Shown here: one piece after another, positions 5,424 to 11,123 of the stretch
Layout of the letters: every line of letters begins with the position of its first letter
How positions within the stretch are numbered: the stretch's first letter is position 1
Assembly (NCBI GenBank): GCA_019420545.1
Contig: JAHZGZ010000201.1
Span: 1-11,123, forward strand
Direction of reading: 5' to 3'
DNA length: 11,123 nt
From: Bacteroidales bacterium
Lineage (GTDB): Bacteria > Bacteroidota > Bacteroidia > Bacteroidales > Muribaculaceae
Translations under genes and position numbers: made by a program
The notes under the pieces: generated by a model
What the model was told of the DNA's origin: nothing
Databases searched by the model: none
Seen by the model: the letters and a program-made list of their open reading frames with translations, nothing else

Positions 5424-6308
5424 TTAGAAATGTTTGGTCTCGGTGCCGACAATTGAGCTGAGCAGATTGTTGGCCAGGCGGCTCGCACCGAGGCGGAAAG
5501 TGGCATTGTTCATCCACTCCTCACCGAGCACTTCTTTTACTACCGTGTAATATTTCACGGCATCTTCTGTGGTGGCTACGCCTCCGGCAGCCTTGAAGCC
5601 CACCTGGCGTCCGGTCTTGTCGTAATATTCCTTGATGCACTGAGCCATCACATAAGCGGCCTCGAGAGATGCACCGGGGTACACCTTACCGGTTGAGGTT
5701 TTGATGAAGTCGGCTCCGGAGTACATCGACAGGATCGATGCGTTGCGGATATGCTCGGCAGTCTTGAGCGCGCCGGTCTCGAGGATCACCTTCAGGTGTG
5801 CCTCACCGCATGCAGCCTTGATTTCGTTGATATCGTCGCTCACAGCCTCCCAGTCGCCGTCGAGATAGTCGCCCACGGGGAACACCATGTCGATCTCGTC
5901 GGCCCCGGTCGATACTGCCATTGCGGTCTCGGCCACTTTTACTTCAGGAAACGACTGTCCGGAGGGGAACGCACCGGCTACGCATGCTACCTGTACGCCG
6001 CTTACGTCTAGCACAGTGCGCACTACCTGCGCGAAGTTAGGGTAGACACATATCGCGGCCACATTGGGCAGGTGGGGATACTTCTCGTCGAACGAGTTGA
6101 CATGCTCCACGAAATCGCTCACCGAGGCGGGTGAATCTGTAGTGGCGAGAGTGGTCAGGTCGATGCAGTTGAACAGAGTCTTGTAGACCTCAGCATTGCA
6201 GTTTTCCTGATAATGTTCGTCAAGAATTTTCTTTACGGCAGCTGCCACGGCTGCGTCGTCGGCAGTAACTGCCGAAGCCTCTACGGGCTGATGATATTTG
6301 TCGCTCAT
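5424..6308 (-). CDS. deoC: Deoxyribose-phosphate aldolase
   Basis: DeoC cleaves 2-deoxy-D-ribose 5-phosphate to glyceraldehyde 3-phosphate and acetaldehyde, the last step of deoxynucleoside breakdown, in the cytoplasm. The 294-residue protein is a class I aldolase TIM barrel. The Schiff-base lysine is K203 in DFIKTSTGKVYPGA. The proton-relay pair is D140 in EIDMVFPVG and K239 in GFKAAGGV, matching D102, K167 and K201 of the E. coli enzyme with similar spacing. The N-terminal 45 residues are longer than in short DeoC forms of about 220 residues and match the longer 250-300 residue class. The ATG at 6306-6308 lies 12 nt after the stop of the small membrane protein gene, so deoC appears to be the last gene of the epimerase-membrane protein-deoC operon. 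It is unusual in not sitting with nucleoside phosphorylase genes here. Confidence 0.95.
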   Translation of the reverse strand: MSDKYHQPVEASAVTADDAAVAAAVKKILDEHYQENCNAEVYKTLFNCIDLTTLATTDSPASVSDFVEHVNSFDEKYPHLPNVAAICVYPNFAQVVRTVLDVSGVQVACVAGAFPSGQSFPEVKVAETAMAVSTGADEIDMVFPVGDYLDGDWEAVSDDINEIKAACGEAHLKVILETGALKTAEHIRNASILSMYSGADFIKTSTGKVYPGASLEAAYVMAQCIKEYYDKTGRQVGFKAAGGVATTEDAVKYYTVVKEVLGEEWMNNATFRLGASRLANNLLSSIVGTETKHF

Positions 6309-6320
6309 ATGTAATTTGAT

Positions 6321-6614
6321 TTATAGTTGCGGATTATGGGATATAAGGAATGCCATCGCGCCATAGGCCAGCAGAAGCACTCCGAGCAGTATCCAGCTGA
6401 GTTCGGGGCGCCGCGTGTAGCTGCGGTAAGCAAGCCATGCCGACAGCAGGGCGTATAGTGGAAAGATAAACACCAGTGTTGACGTATTGTTTTCGCTCTT
6501 GCCCATGATGTCGAGCATATCGGTGACAATTTTCGGCCACGCAATCAGCGGCAGCATCATTACAACTGTCACCACTGTGAACCATGCCGGAGGGCGTTGC
6601 GAGGGAGGTGTCAT
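6321..6614 (-). CDS. Small three-helix membrane protein, function unknown
   Basis: I do not recognise a family. The 97-residue product has a short polar start with prolines (MTPPSQRPPA), then three hydrophobic segments at about 11-30, 45-62 and 73-92, joined by a loop with the polar run GKSENNTS and by the basic turn RSYTRRPE. It is most likely an inner-membrane protein. The ATG overlaps the stop of the epimerase gene (ATGA, 6611-6614), a standard sign of translational coupling, and its stop is 12 nt before deoC. Reality as a gene rests on this tight operon spacing and on the clear membrane pattern. Confidence 0.75.
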   Translation of the reverse strand: MTPPSQRPPAWFTVVTVVMMLPLIAWPKIVTDMLDIMGKSENNTSTLVFIFPLYALLSAWLAYRSYTRRPELSWILLGVLLLAYGAMAFLISHNPQL

Positions 6615-7663
6615 TTCGATCCTCCTTTCCCGGCGTTGGCAATCTTGGCCTCATGCATTGCCTCCCGGTCGCGGCGATATGCTTCTACGGTCAGGCGTAT
6701 CCCCTCTTCCAGAGGATACCGGGCTACGAACCCGAAGTCGGCCTCGGCCTCGGATGGGTCGGCGTTCCAGTTGCGCTGCCTCATTATCTTGTATTTGTCG
6801 GTGTTGAGAGTCGACGGCTTCATTTTGAATATGCCGTACTTCTCGGCAACTACCGATGCAACCTTGGCCATCCAGAGCGGTAGGCGCATGGGAATTACCC
6901 ATTTCCCGCCAAGAGCCCGGGCCACTATCTTGCGGAATTCGGCCTGGGTGTAGGCACGTGGTTCGGAGATGATATACTTTTTGCCGGCTTTCCCTCGCTC
7001 CAGGGCGTCGAAAATAGCTGTGGCAAGGTCTTCCACATAGATGAAAGTAAGCAGTTGCTTGCGGAATCCCACACCGAAGTCCCAGTGGCGGTCGATGCAT
7101 TTTATCATCATCAGATAGTCCTGCTCGTGTGGACCATAGACGCCTGTCGGGCGGAATATTATCCAATCGAGATCCGGAGTCATCTCAAGCACGGTCTCGG
7201 CCTTGATTTTCGATGTGCCGTAGCGTGTGTTGGGCGTGGGGATCATACCGGCACGGTAAGGCTCGTAATTTTTTTCGTCACATGGGCCGAGGGCGCTGAG
7301 GCTGCTCATGTAGAGGAATCGCCCAGGCATCATGCCGGATGTGCGAAGAGCCTCAAGTGTATTTTTAAGATACTGGTAGTTGATGCGGTTGAAATCGGAG
7401 TAGACCATCACTTTGGTGGCTCCCAGATTGTAGACGATCCAGTCCCATCGCTCCCCCTCGGGAAGGGCGCCGCACAACCGTCGCGCCATGGCTGACGGCG
7501 TGTCGTAGTCGAGCTCCACGAAGTGTAGGCGCGGATCGGTAAGGAACCGGCGCGACGTGGTGGGACGCACGCCACACCATGTGTCGTAGCCCCTGCGCAG
7601 ACTTTCCCGGGCGATAAAGCCTCCTATGAAGCCTCCGGCGCCAATGATAAGCACACGTTTCAT
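6611..7663 (-). CDS. NAD(P)-dependent epimerase/dehydratase (extended SDR family)
   Basis: This 350-residue extended short-chain dehydrogenase/reductase would act on a nucleotide sugar or a steroid/flavonoid-like carbonyl substrate. The Rossmann cofactor motif is GAGGFIG at 8-14 (GxxGxxG), and the following acidic or basic position cannot settle NAD versus NADP. The catalytic set is YMSSLSALG (S120/S121/S123) and Y148-x3-K152 in RYGTSKIKAE. RPTGVYGPHE and TFIYVEDLATAI are typical substrate-domain motifs, and the protein ends with a helix of the 'leeGl..t..wyr' kind followed by a Lys/Gly tail. The ATG at 7661-7663 follows a TAACTTTG promoter element. It is the first gene of an operon with the small membrane protein and deoC. 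The substrate is unknown; a role in envelope sugar synthesis is only a guess. Confidence 0.9.
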   Translation of the reverse strand: MKRVLIIGAGGFIGGFIARESLRRGYDTWCGVRPTTSRRFLTDPRLHFVELDYDTPSAMARRLCGALPEGERWDWIVYNLGATKVMVYSDFNRINYQYLKNTLEALRTSGMMPGRFLYMSSLSALGPCDEKNYEPYRAGMIPTPNTRYGTSKIKAETVLEMTPDLDWIIFRPTGVYGPHEQDYLMMIKCIDRHWDFGVGFRKQLLTFIYVEDLATAIFDALERGKAGKKYIISEPRAYTQAEFRKIVARALGGKWVIPMRLPLWMAKVASVVAEKYGIFKMKPSTLNTDKYKIMRQRNWNADPSEAEADFGFVARYPLEEGIRLTVEAYRRDREAMHEAKIANAGKGGSK

Positions 7664-7686
7664 TCTGCCTTTTGTCGTTGTTTTCT

Positions 7687-7694
7687 CAAAGTTA
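7687..7694 (-). promoter_or_regulatory. Promoter -7 element for the epimerase operon
   Basis: The minus strand reads TAACTTTG here, a full match to TAnnTTTG, 23 nt before the epimerase ATG. A -33 TTTG at the usual 19-21 nt spacing is not obvious. The predicted transcript start near 7680-7683 would give a leader of roughly 18-20 nt. Confidence 0.55.
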
Positions 7695-7720
7695 TAACAA
7701 AAAAATGAAACGTACTCGTT

Positions 7721-7747
7721 CTGCGTCCGAAATTCTGCCGGGCGCAG
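7721..7747 (-). terminator. Candidate terminator hairpin after lptD
   Basis: CTGCGTCCG (7721-7729) and CGGGCGCAG (7739-7747) form a 9-position stem around a 9-nt loop. In the minus-strand RNA eight positions pair and one is a mismatch. It lies 37 nt beyond the lptD stop. The nearest T-run on the minus strand (7 T, 7699-7705) is about 15 nt further, so this is not a canonical intrinsic terminator and it partly abuts the epimerase promoter region. Confidence 0.35.
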
Positions 7748-7783
7748 TCGCTTTACGCTTTGTATGTATCATGATGAGTATTG

Positions 7784-10690
7784 TCAGTACCAGCGTATGC
7801 CGTTGGAGAACGACGAGCGCTTGTCGTACTTGAGGTCGGAGAGCAGTGACGATTTCACGGAAATGTGGAAATTGTAGCTCTTGTAGGGGCCTACGGGCAC
7901 GAAACTTGCCGTCATAGTGAAGCAATGCAGGTCGCGCGAGATGTTGCAGTTCATGTAGGCCAGCTTGTGGGTGTCGAAGTTGTACGACGCCGAGAAGCCG
8001 AAGTTCCAGTTTTTAGTGGGTTGGATGTTGCCTGAGAATGACAGGTTCTGCGTGATGCGCCCGTCATACTCCATCTTCTGTTTGTTGAAGGCGCCGTAAC
8101 CGTAGTTGACCGAGTAGTTGAAGGTAAGGTTCCAGGGAACGCTCCAGTCCATGTAGCCGTCGGCGCCCATCTCTACCTCGTCGTCCTGATTGTCGCGCCG
8201 GCGCCGGTCGTTTCGGCCCGAGAAGTTGTCGCCCTCCTCGTCATCGTAATCGTCGTCGGAGTCCTCATCGTCATACCCGTTGCGGCGGCGGTTTTTGTCT
8301 TTATTCTTATCCTTGTCCTTGCCGCGCTTGAAGGTATTGTTGTTGAAGGTATATGAGAATGATGTGCCGGTCGACGAGAGGCGTCCGATACCTTTGCCGA
8401 CTTTCCAACGCGGAACATTTACACGTACCGGCGCACCTGTGGGCGACAGCTGATAGGTGTAGACGTCCCAGGTAGCGTTGAGGTTGAGGTTGAAATTCTT
8501 GACCAGACGCAGCATGAGCGACGTGTTGATATTGCTCCAGTTCATCGAGTCGGCGGCGAAGTTGTAGCTCTGCGACACGGTGAAGTTCTCGATAAGCGAT
8601 ATCTTCTTTTCTCCGGTTGAATCGGCATCGCTCTTTACTTTCATCTCCAGGTTGTTGGCAAGCGACACGGATATCGAACCCGAACGGCCTGTGCCCGGCA
8701 CACCGAACACGGCGTTGGGGAACATTGAATACTGCCTTTCCATCATCTCACCCTGGGCGTTCATGTACTGGTATTTGCCGTAGTAGCCGAAGAACGGAGA
8801 GCCGAAGTCGGGGTTGCCCGACAGGCTGATGGTGGGGGTGAGCACGTGGCGTATCATCTTCACCTTGTCGCCCAGGAATTTCATCGGCTGGAAGAAGCCG
8901 TAGATCTTCGTGTCAAGCGAGAGGGAGGCATTGAAATCCCATACATTGTAGAATCCGTAGGTCGTGTCGCACACCTCAGCCGAGGCGTTCGGATCCCACT
9001 GGCGGCGCACCTTGGTGGTGTACATGCGGTCGTTGAGCTGAAGCGACGGGGTGAGGTTCAGGTACTTGAACACACTGAACGTGGCTGATACCGGCACCGA
9101 GTGGCGCGCACCGTTGCGCCAGTCCTTCACGAGGCTTTTTTTGAAGAAGACATCCTGCTTGGCTGTAAGCGAGTTCTGAAACTGGCCGCTGTAGCTTATC
9201 TTGATCTTCTCATACCAGCGCTCTTTGCCTACCGCACGTTTGCGCTTGAACGGGTAGATCTGCGACATCGAGGCCGTAAGGTTGGGGAACGATACGGTAA
9301 GCGTTGAGTCCGACGTGCGCTGCGCGATGTTGGCCGTGGTCGAGAGCGACCATTTGGAGTTGGGGAAGCGGTAGGTCATGTTGACCGTAGAGCTCTTGGT
9401 ATTTTCGGTAAACGACGAGGAGTAGTAGCTGTTGAGGTCGTTGCGCGAGTAGCCCGACGAGGTGAAGTTGACCGATGCCGACAGCGACATGTTGGGGTTG
9501 GCCTTGGAATCCTGCGAGTGGTTCCAGAGCACCTGGAAGTTGGTCTGCTTGGAATAGTCGGGATTCCCTTTCTCGCCGTAGATGGTGGTGAGGTACGACA
9601 CGTTGAACGAGCCGTTGTACTTGTATCGCTTCACGTAGCTCGACTGGGCAGTCAGGCCCCACGAGCCTTTGGTGTAGATCTCGCCGGTAAGGGCGAGGTC
9701 GATATTGTCGTTGATGGCAAAGTAGTAGCCGCCGTTGCTGAGATAGAATCCGCGGTTATAGTCGTCGCCGAATGTGGGGAAGATGATACCCGACGAATAT
9801 TTTTCGGAGAAGGGGAAGTAGCCGAACGGCACGGCAAGCGGCAAGGGCAGCCCGGCAAGCACCATATAGGCCGGTCCGGTAACGATATTGCTTTTCGGCT
9901 TTACCTTGGCTTTGGTAAGGTGAAATCCGAAGTGGGGATGGTCGTGGTCGTTGCAGGTAGTGTAGAAGCCGTCCTGAAGATAATAGTCGCCCGACTCGAT
10001 CTTCTTGGTTTTTCCGCCCAGAAGATAGCCCTCGCCCTGTTCGGTCACGACATTGGTGATGAATCCGCGCTGGGTCTTGAAGTTGTAGGTCATTGATTCC
10101 GACTCGTACTCACCGCTCTTGTCGGTAAATATAGGGGTACCGATCACTTCTCCTGTGGAGTCGGGAAGCCCTACGGCATACACATTGCTGTTGGCCATGT
10201 TCATCGACACCTTCTCGGCCTCAAGTTTCATGTCGCCGTAGTCGAGCTTGGCGTCGCCGTACATATATGCTGTATTGCGCCCCTCCATCACCATGGAATC
10301 GGTGGCCGAGAAGTTGACCACATTGTCGAGGTCGACCTTTTCGCGGCGGATAAGCGAGCGTGCCGGTGTCTCGGTTTCATGCGGTACTACCGCGGCGGCG
10401 AGCGAATCGGAGTCGATATCGCTGATGAGGGTGCGTTTGAGCAGTTCGGCGCCTGACGTGGTATCGGTATCTGCCGTGCCGAGTATTTCGGCTATTTTGG
10501 CAGAGTCGAGCGGCATGGTGCTGTCGGGCATGACGGGAGGCGGAGGTGCGGGCAACGAGGCATCGGCGCGCTGCGGACGCGACGCGGCTACTGCGCTCAA
10601 GGCGCAGGCAAGCACAGATAGACCGATGTAAATATGTGAGCGTGCCAATTTTATCTCTATGTCGGGTTGCCGGCTCCCTCTATATGCCAA
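7784..10690 (-). CDS. lptD: LptD-like outer-membrane LPS assembly protein
   Basis: LptD is the outer-membrane beta barrel that, with lipoprotein LptE, inserts lipopolysaccharide into the outer leaflet. This 968-codon frame has a signal peptide (hydrophobic core YIGLSVLACALSAVAA, 21-36), a Pro/Asp/Thr-rich linker, and the periplasmic OstA-type jellyroll (about 125-240, repeats such as DSMVMEGRNTAYMYGDAKL). Then come the LptD hallmarks DGFYTTCNDHDHPHFGF (C246), GLPLPLAVPFGYFPFSEKYSSGIIFPTFG and a long series of alternating-hydrophobic strands ending in IRWY, a fitting C-terminal barrel residue. It is longer than E. coli LptD (784). A 53-residue Lys/Arg then Asp/Glu insert sits at 788-840. There is no in-frame ATG before residue 54. 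The start is TTG at 10690 or, with a neater signal peptide (ARSHIYIG...), TTG at 10648. A promoter lies just upstream, so lptD is transcribed independently of the mutarotase gene. The exact start is uncertain; the identification is firm. Confidence 0.9.
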   Translation of the reverse strand: MAYRGSRQPDIEIKLARSHIYIGLSVLACALSAVAASRPQRADASLPAPPPPVMPDSTMPLDSAKIAEILGTADTDTTSGAELLKRTLISDIDSDSLAAAVVPHETETPARSLIRREKVDLDNVVNFSATDSMVMEGRNTAYMYGDAKLDYGDMKLEAEKVSMNMANSNVYAVGLPDSTGEVIGTPIFTDKSGEYESESMTYNFKTQRGFITNVVTEQGEGYLLGGKTKKIESGDYYLQDGFYTTCNDHDHPHFGFHLTKAKVKPKSNIVTGPAYMVLAGLPLPLAVPFGYFPFSEKYSSGIIFPTFGDDYNRGFYLSNGGYYFAINDNIDLALTGEIYTKGSWGLTAQSSYVKRYKYNGSFNVSYLTTIYGEKGNPDYSKQTNFQVLWNHSQDSKANPNMSLSASVNFTSSGYSRNDLNSYYSSSFTENTKSSTVNMTYRFPNSKWSLSTTANIAQRTSDSTLTVSFPNLTASMSQIYPFKRKRAVGKERWYEKIKISYSGQFQNSLTAKQDVFFKKSLVKDWRNGARHSVPVSATFSVFKYLNLTPSLQLNDRMYTTKVRRQWDPNASAEVCDTTYGFYNVWDFNASLSLDTKIYGFFQPMKFLGDKVKMIRHVLTPTISLSGNPDFGSPFFGYYGKYQYMNAQGEMMERQYSMFPNAVFGVPGTGRSGSISVSLANNLEMKVKSDADSTGEKKISLIENFTVSQSYNFAADSMNWSNINTSLMLRLVKNFNLNLNATWDVYTYQLSPTGAPVRVNVPRWKVGKGIGRLSSTGTSFSYTFNNNTFKRGKDKDKNKDKNRRRNGYDDEDSDDDYDDEEGDNFSGRNDRRRRDNQDDEVEMGADGYMDWSVPWNLTFNYSVNYGYGAFNKQKMEYDGRITQNLSFSGNIQPTKNWNFGFSASYNFDTHKLAYMNCNISRDLHCFTMTASFVPVGPYKSYNFHISVKSSLLSDLKYDKRSSFSNGIRWY

Positions 10691-10739
10691 TCTATAGGCA
10701 TCAGTCCTGATCTGGCCTGTCAGGGTAAACCATGCGGCG

Positions 10740-10770
10740 CAAAGTTACTACAACCCGCCCATTTATGAAA
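10740..10770 (-). promoter_or_regulatory. Bacteroidetes-type promoter of lptD
   Basis: On the minus strand TAACTTTG occupies 10747-10740, a full match to the -7 consensus. TTTC at 10770-10767, exactly 19 nt upstream, is a one-mismatch -33 box. The predicted transcript start is about 10733-10736, 43 nt or more before the lptD start. The leader contains two tiny ORFs (see findings). Confidence 0.65.
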
Positions 10771-10793
10771 ATCTTTAACAGATATTCCGAAAA

Positions 10794-11123
10794 TTAGTCA
10801 TAGAGGTGGAACATGCGTTCCATGGGCTGCCACTTCTCGGAGGAGGTAGCGCCGGGGCCGGCGTTCTGGAACATGGCCATATAGTCTTCCCACTCCTGTT
10901 GGCGGGGGAGGGTGGCGAGGCGCGACATGGCGGCGTCGAGATCGAGATCGGCGGGAGTCTCGAGTATCATCACCAGCTCGGTGCCGCGGATGTAGATCTC
11001 CATCTCCAGAATGCCCACCTCTTTGATGCCGGCGAGCACCTCTTTCCAGATTTTTCCGCGCGAGTGGCGCAGACGGTATTCGGCGATGAGCGCGTCGTCT
11101 TCACGCAGACGCAGTGTGCGCAC
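10794..11123 (-). CDS. rhaM: L-rhamnose mutarotase (5' end outside window)
   Basis: The frame runs open from the right edge to TAA at 10794-10796, with 109 or more residues visible. It matches the L-rhamnose mutarotase (RhaM, former DUF718) family, which interconverts the alpha and beta anomers of L-rhamnose in the cytoplasm. Family landmarks are the Tyr-x3-His pair (Y16 and H20 of the visible part) in AEYRLRHSRGKIWKEV, GIKEVGILEMEIYIRG, LVMILET, and the Trp of PRQQEWEDYMAMFQ, followed by the C-terminal EKWQPMERMFHLYD typical of the Bacteroidetes form. The visible start codon GTG at the edge is probably internal; about six or more residues are missing. No rhamnose isomerase, kinase or aldolase gene is in view, so pathway context cannot be confirmed, and relatives acting on other deoxysugars are possible. 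Confidence 0.88.
   Translation of the reverse strand: MRTLRLREDDALIAEYRLRHSRGKIWKEVLAGIKEVGILEMEIYIRGTELVMILETPADLDLDAAMSRLATLPRQQEWEDYMAMFQNAGPGATSSEKWQPMERMFHLYD

Noticed and set aside
5305..5517. 70-codon minus-strand frame overlapping the deoC 3' end and spacer
   Set aside because: Most of it lies in another frame of deoC; no independent support.
7055..7495. 146-codon plus-strand frame inside the epimerase gene
   Set aside because: It opposes the conserved catalytic region of the epimerase; no family features.
9518..10096. 192-codon plus-strand frame inside lptD
   Set aside because: It is antisense to the OstA/barrel region, and its Val/Gly/Glu repeats mirror the alternating strand codons of lptD.

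Overview
The window looks like a chromosomal segment from a Bacteroidales bacterium of moderately high GC, possibly a gut Muribaculaceae-type lineage (the family-level guess is inference). Three things point there. The identical promoter octamer TAACTTTG, which fits the Bacteroidetes -7 consensus TAnnTTTG, sits upstream of three genes. Several proteins have the Bacteroidetes flavour: an LptD-like barrel ending in IRWY, a short SpoU methyltransferase, and a DUF2752 membrane protein with the CPGCGSQRA motif. Strong Shine-Dalgarno sites are scarce.

Left part, plus strand (1-4821). The 3' end of a thioredoxin-fold protein without a visible CxxC runs with a 2-nt gap into yifB/comM, an AAA+ Mg-chelatase-like ATPase. 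A perfect 26-nt palindrome follows, and 11 nt after it begins a Y1 (HUH) transposase of the REP-associated type with a long C-terminal extension that I read as a DprA/Smf-like Rossmann domain. Next come a SpoU/TrmH-family RNA methyltransferase with its own promoter and a GT4-type glycosyltransferase, probably co-transcribed.

Right part, minus strand (4781-11123). Read in the direction of transcription from the right edge: an L-rhamnose mutarotase cut by the window, a large LptD-like outer-membrane LPS assembly protein with its own promoter and a non-ATG start, then a tight operon of an NAD(P)-dependent epimerase, a small three-helix membrane protein and deoC. Last is a DUF2752 membrane protein whose 3' end overlaps that of the glycosyltransferase tail-to-tail by 41 nt. 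Between deoC and the DUF2752 gene is a 202-bp spacer holding an inverted repeat that includes the DUF2752 start codon.

Most genes are housekeeping or envelope functions: LPS export (lptD), glycan synthesis (the glycosyltransferase and perhaps the epimerase), deoxynucleoside catabolism (deoC), sugar anomer conversion (rhamnose mutarotase) and RNA modification. The least ordinary parts are the palindrome-HUH-Rossmann unit beside yifB/comM and the inverted-repeat leader of the DUF2752 gene. I saw no tRNA, rRNA, CRISPR array or complete insertion sequence, and there is no gene-free stretch longer than 300 bp.
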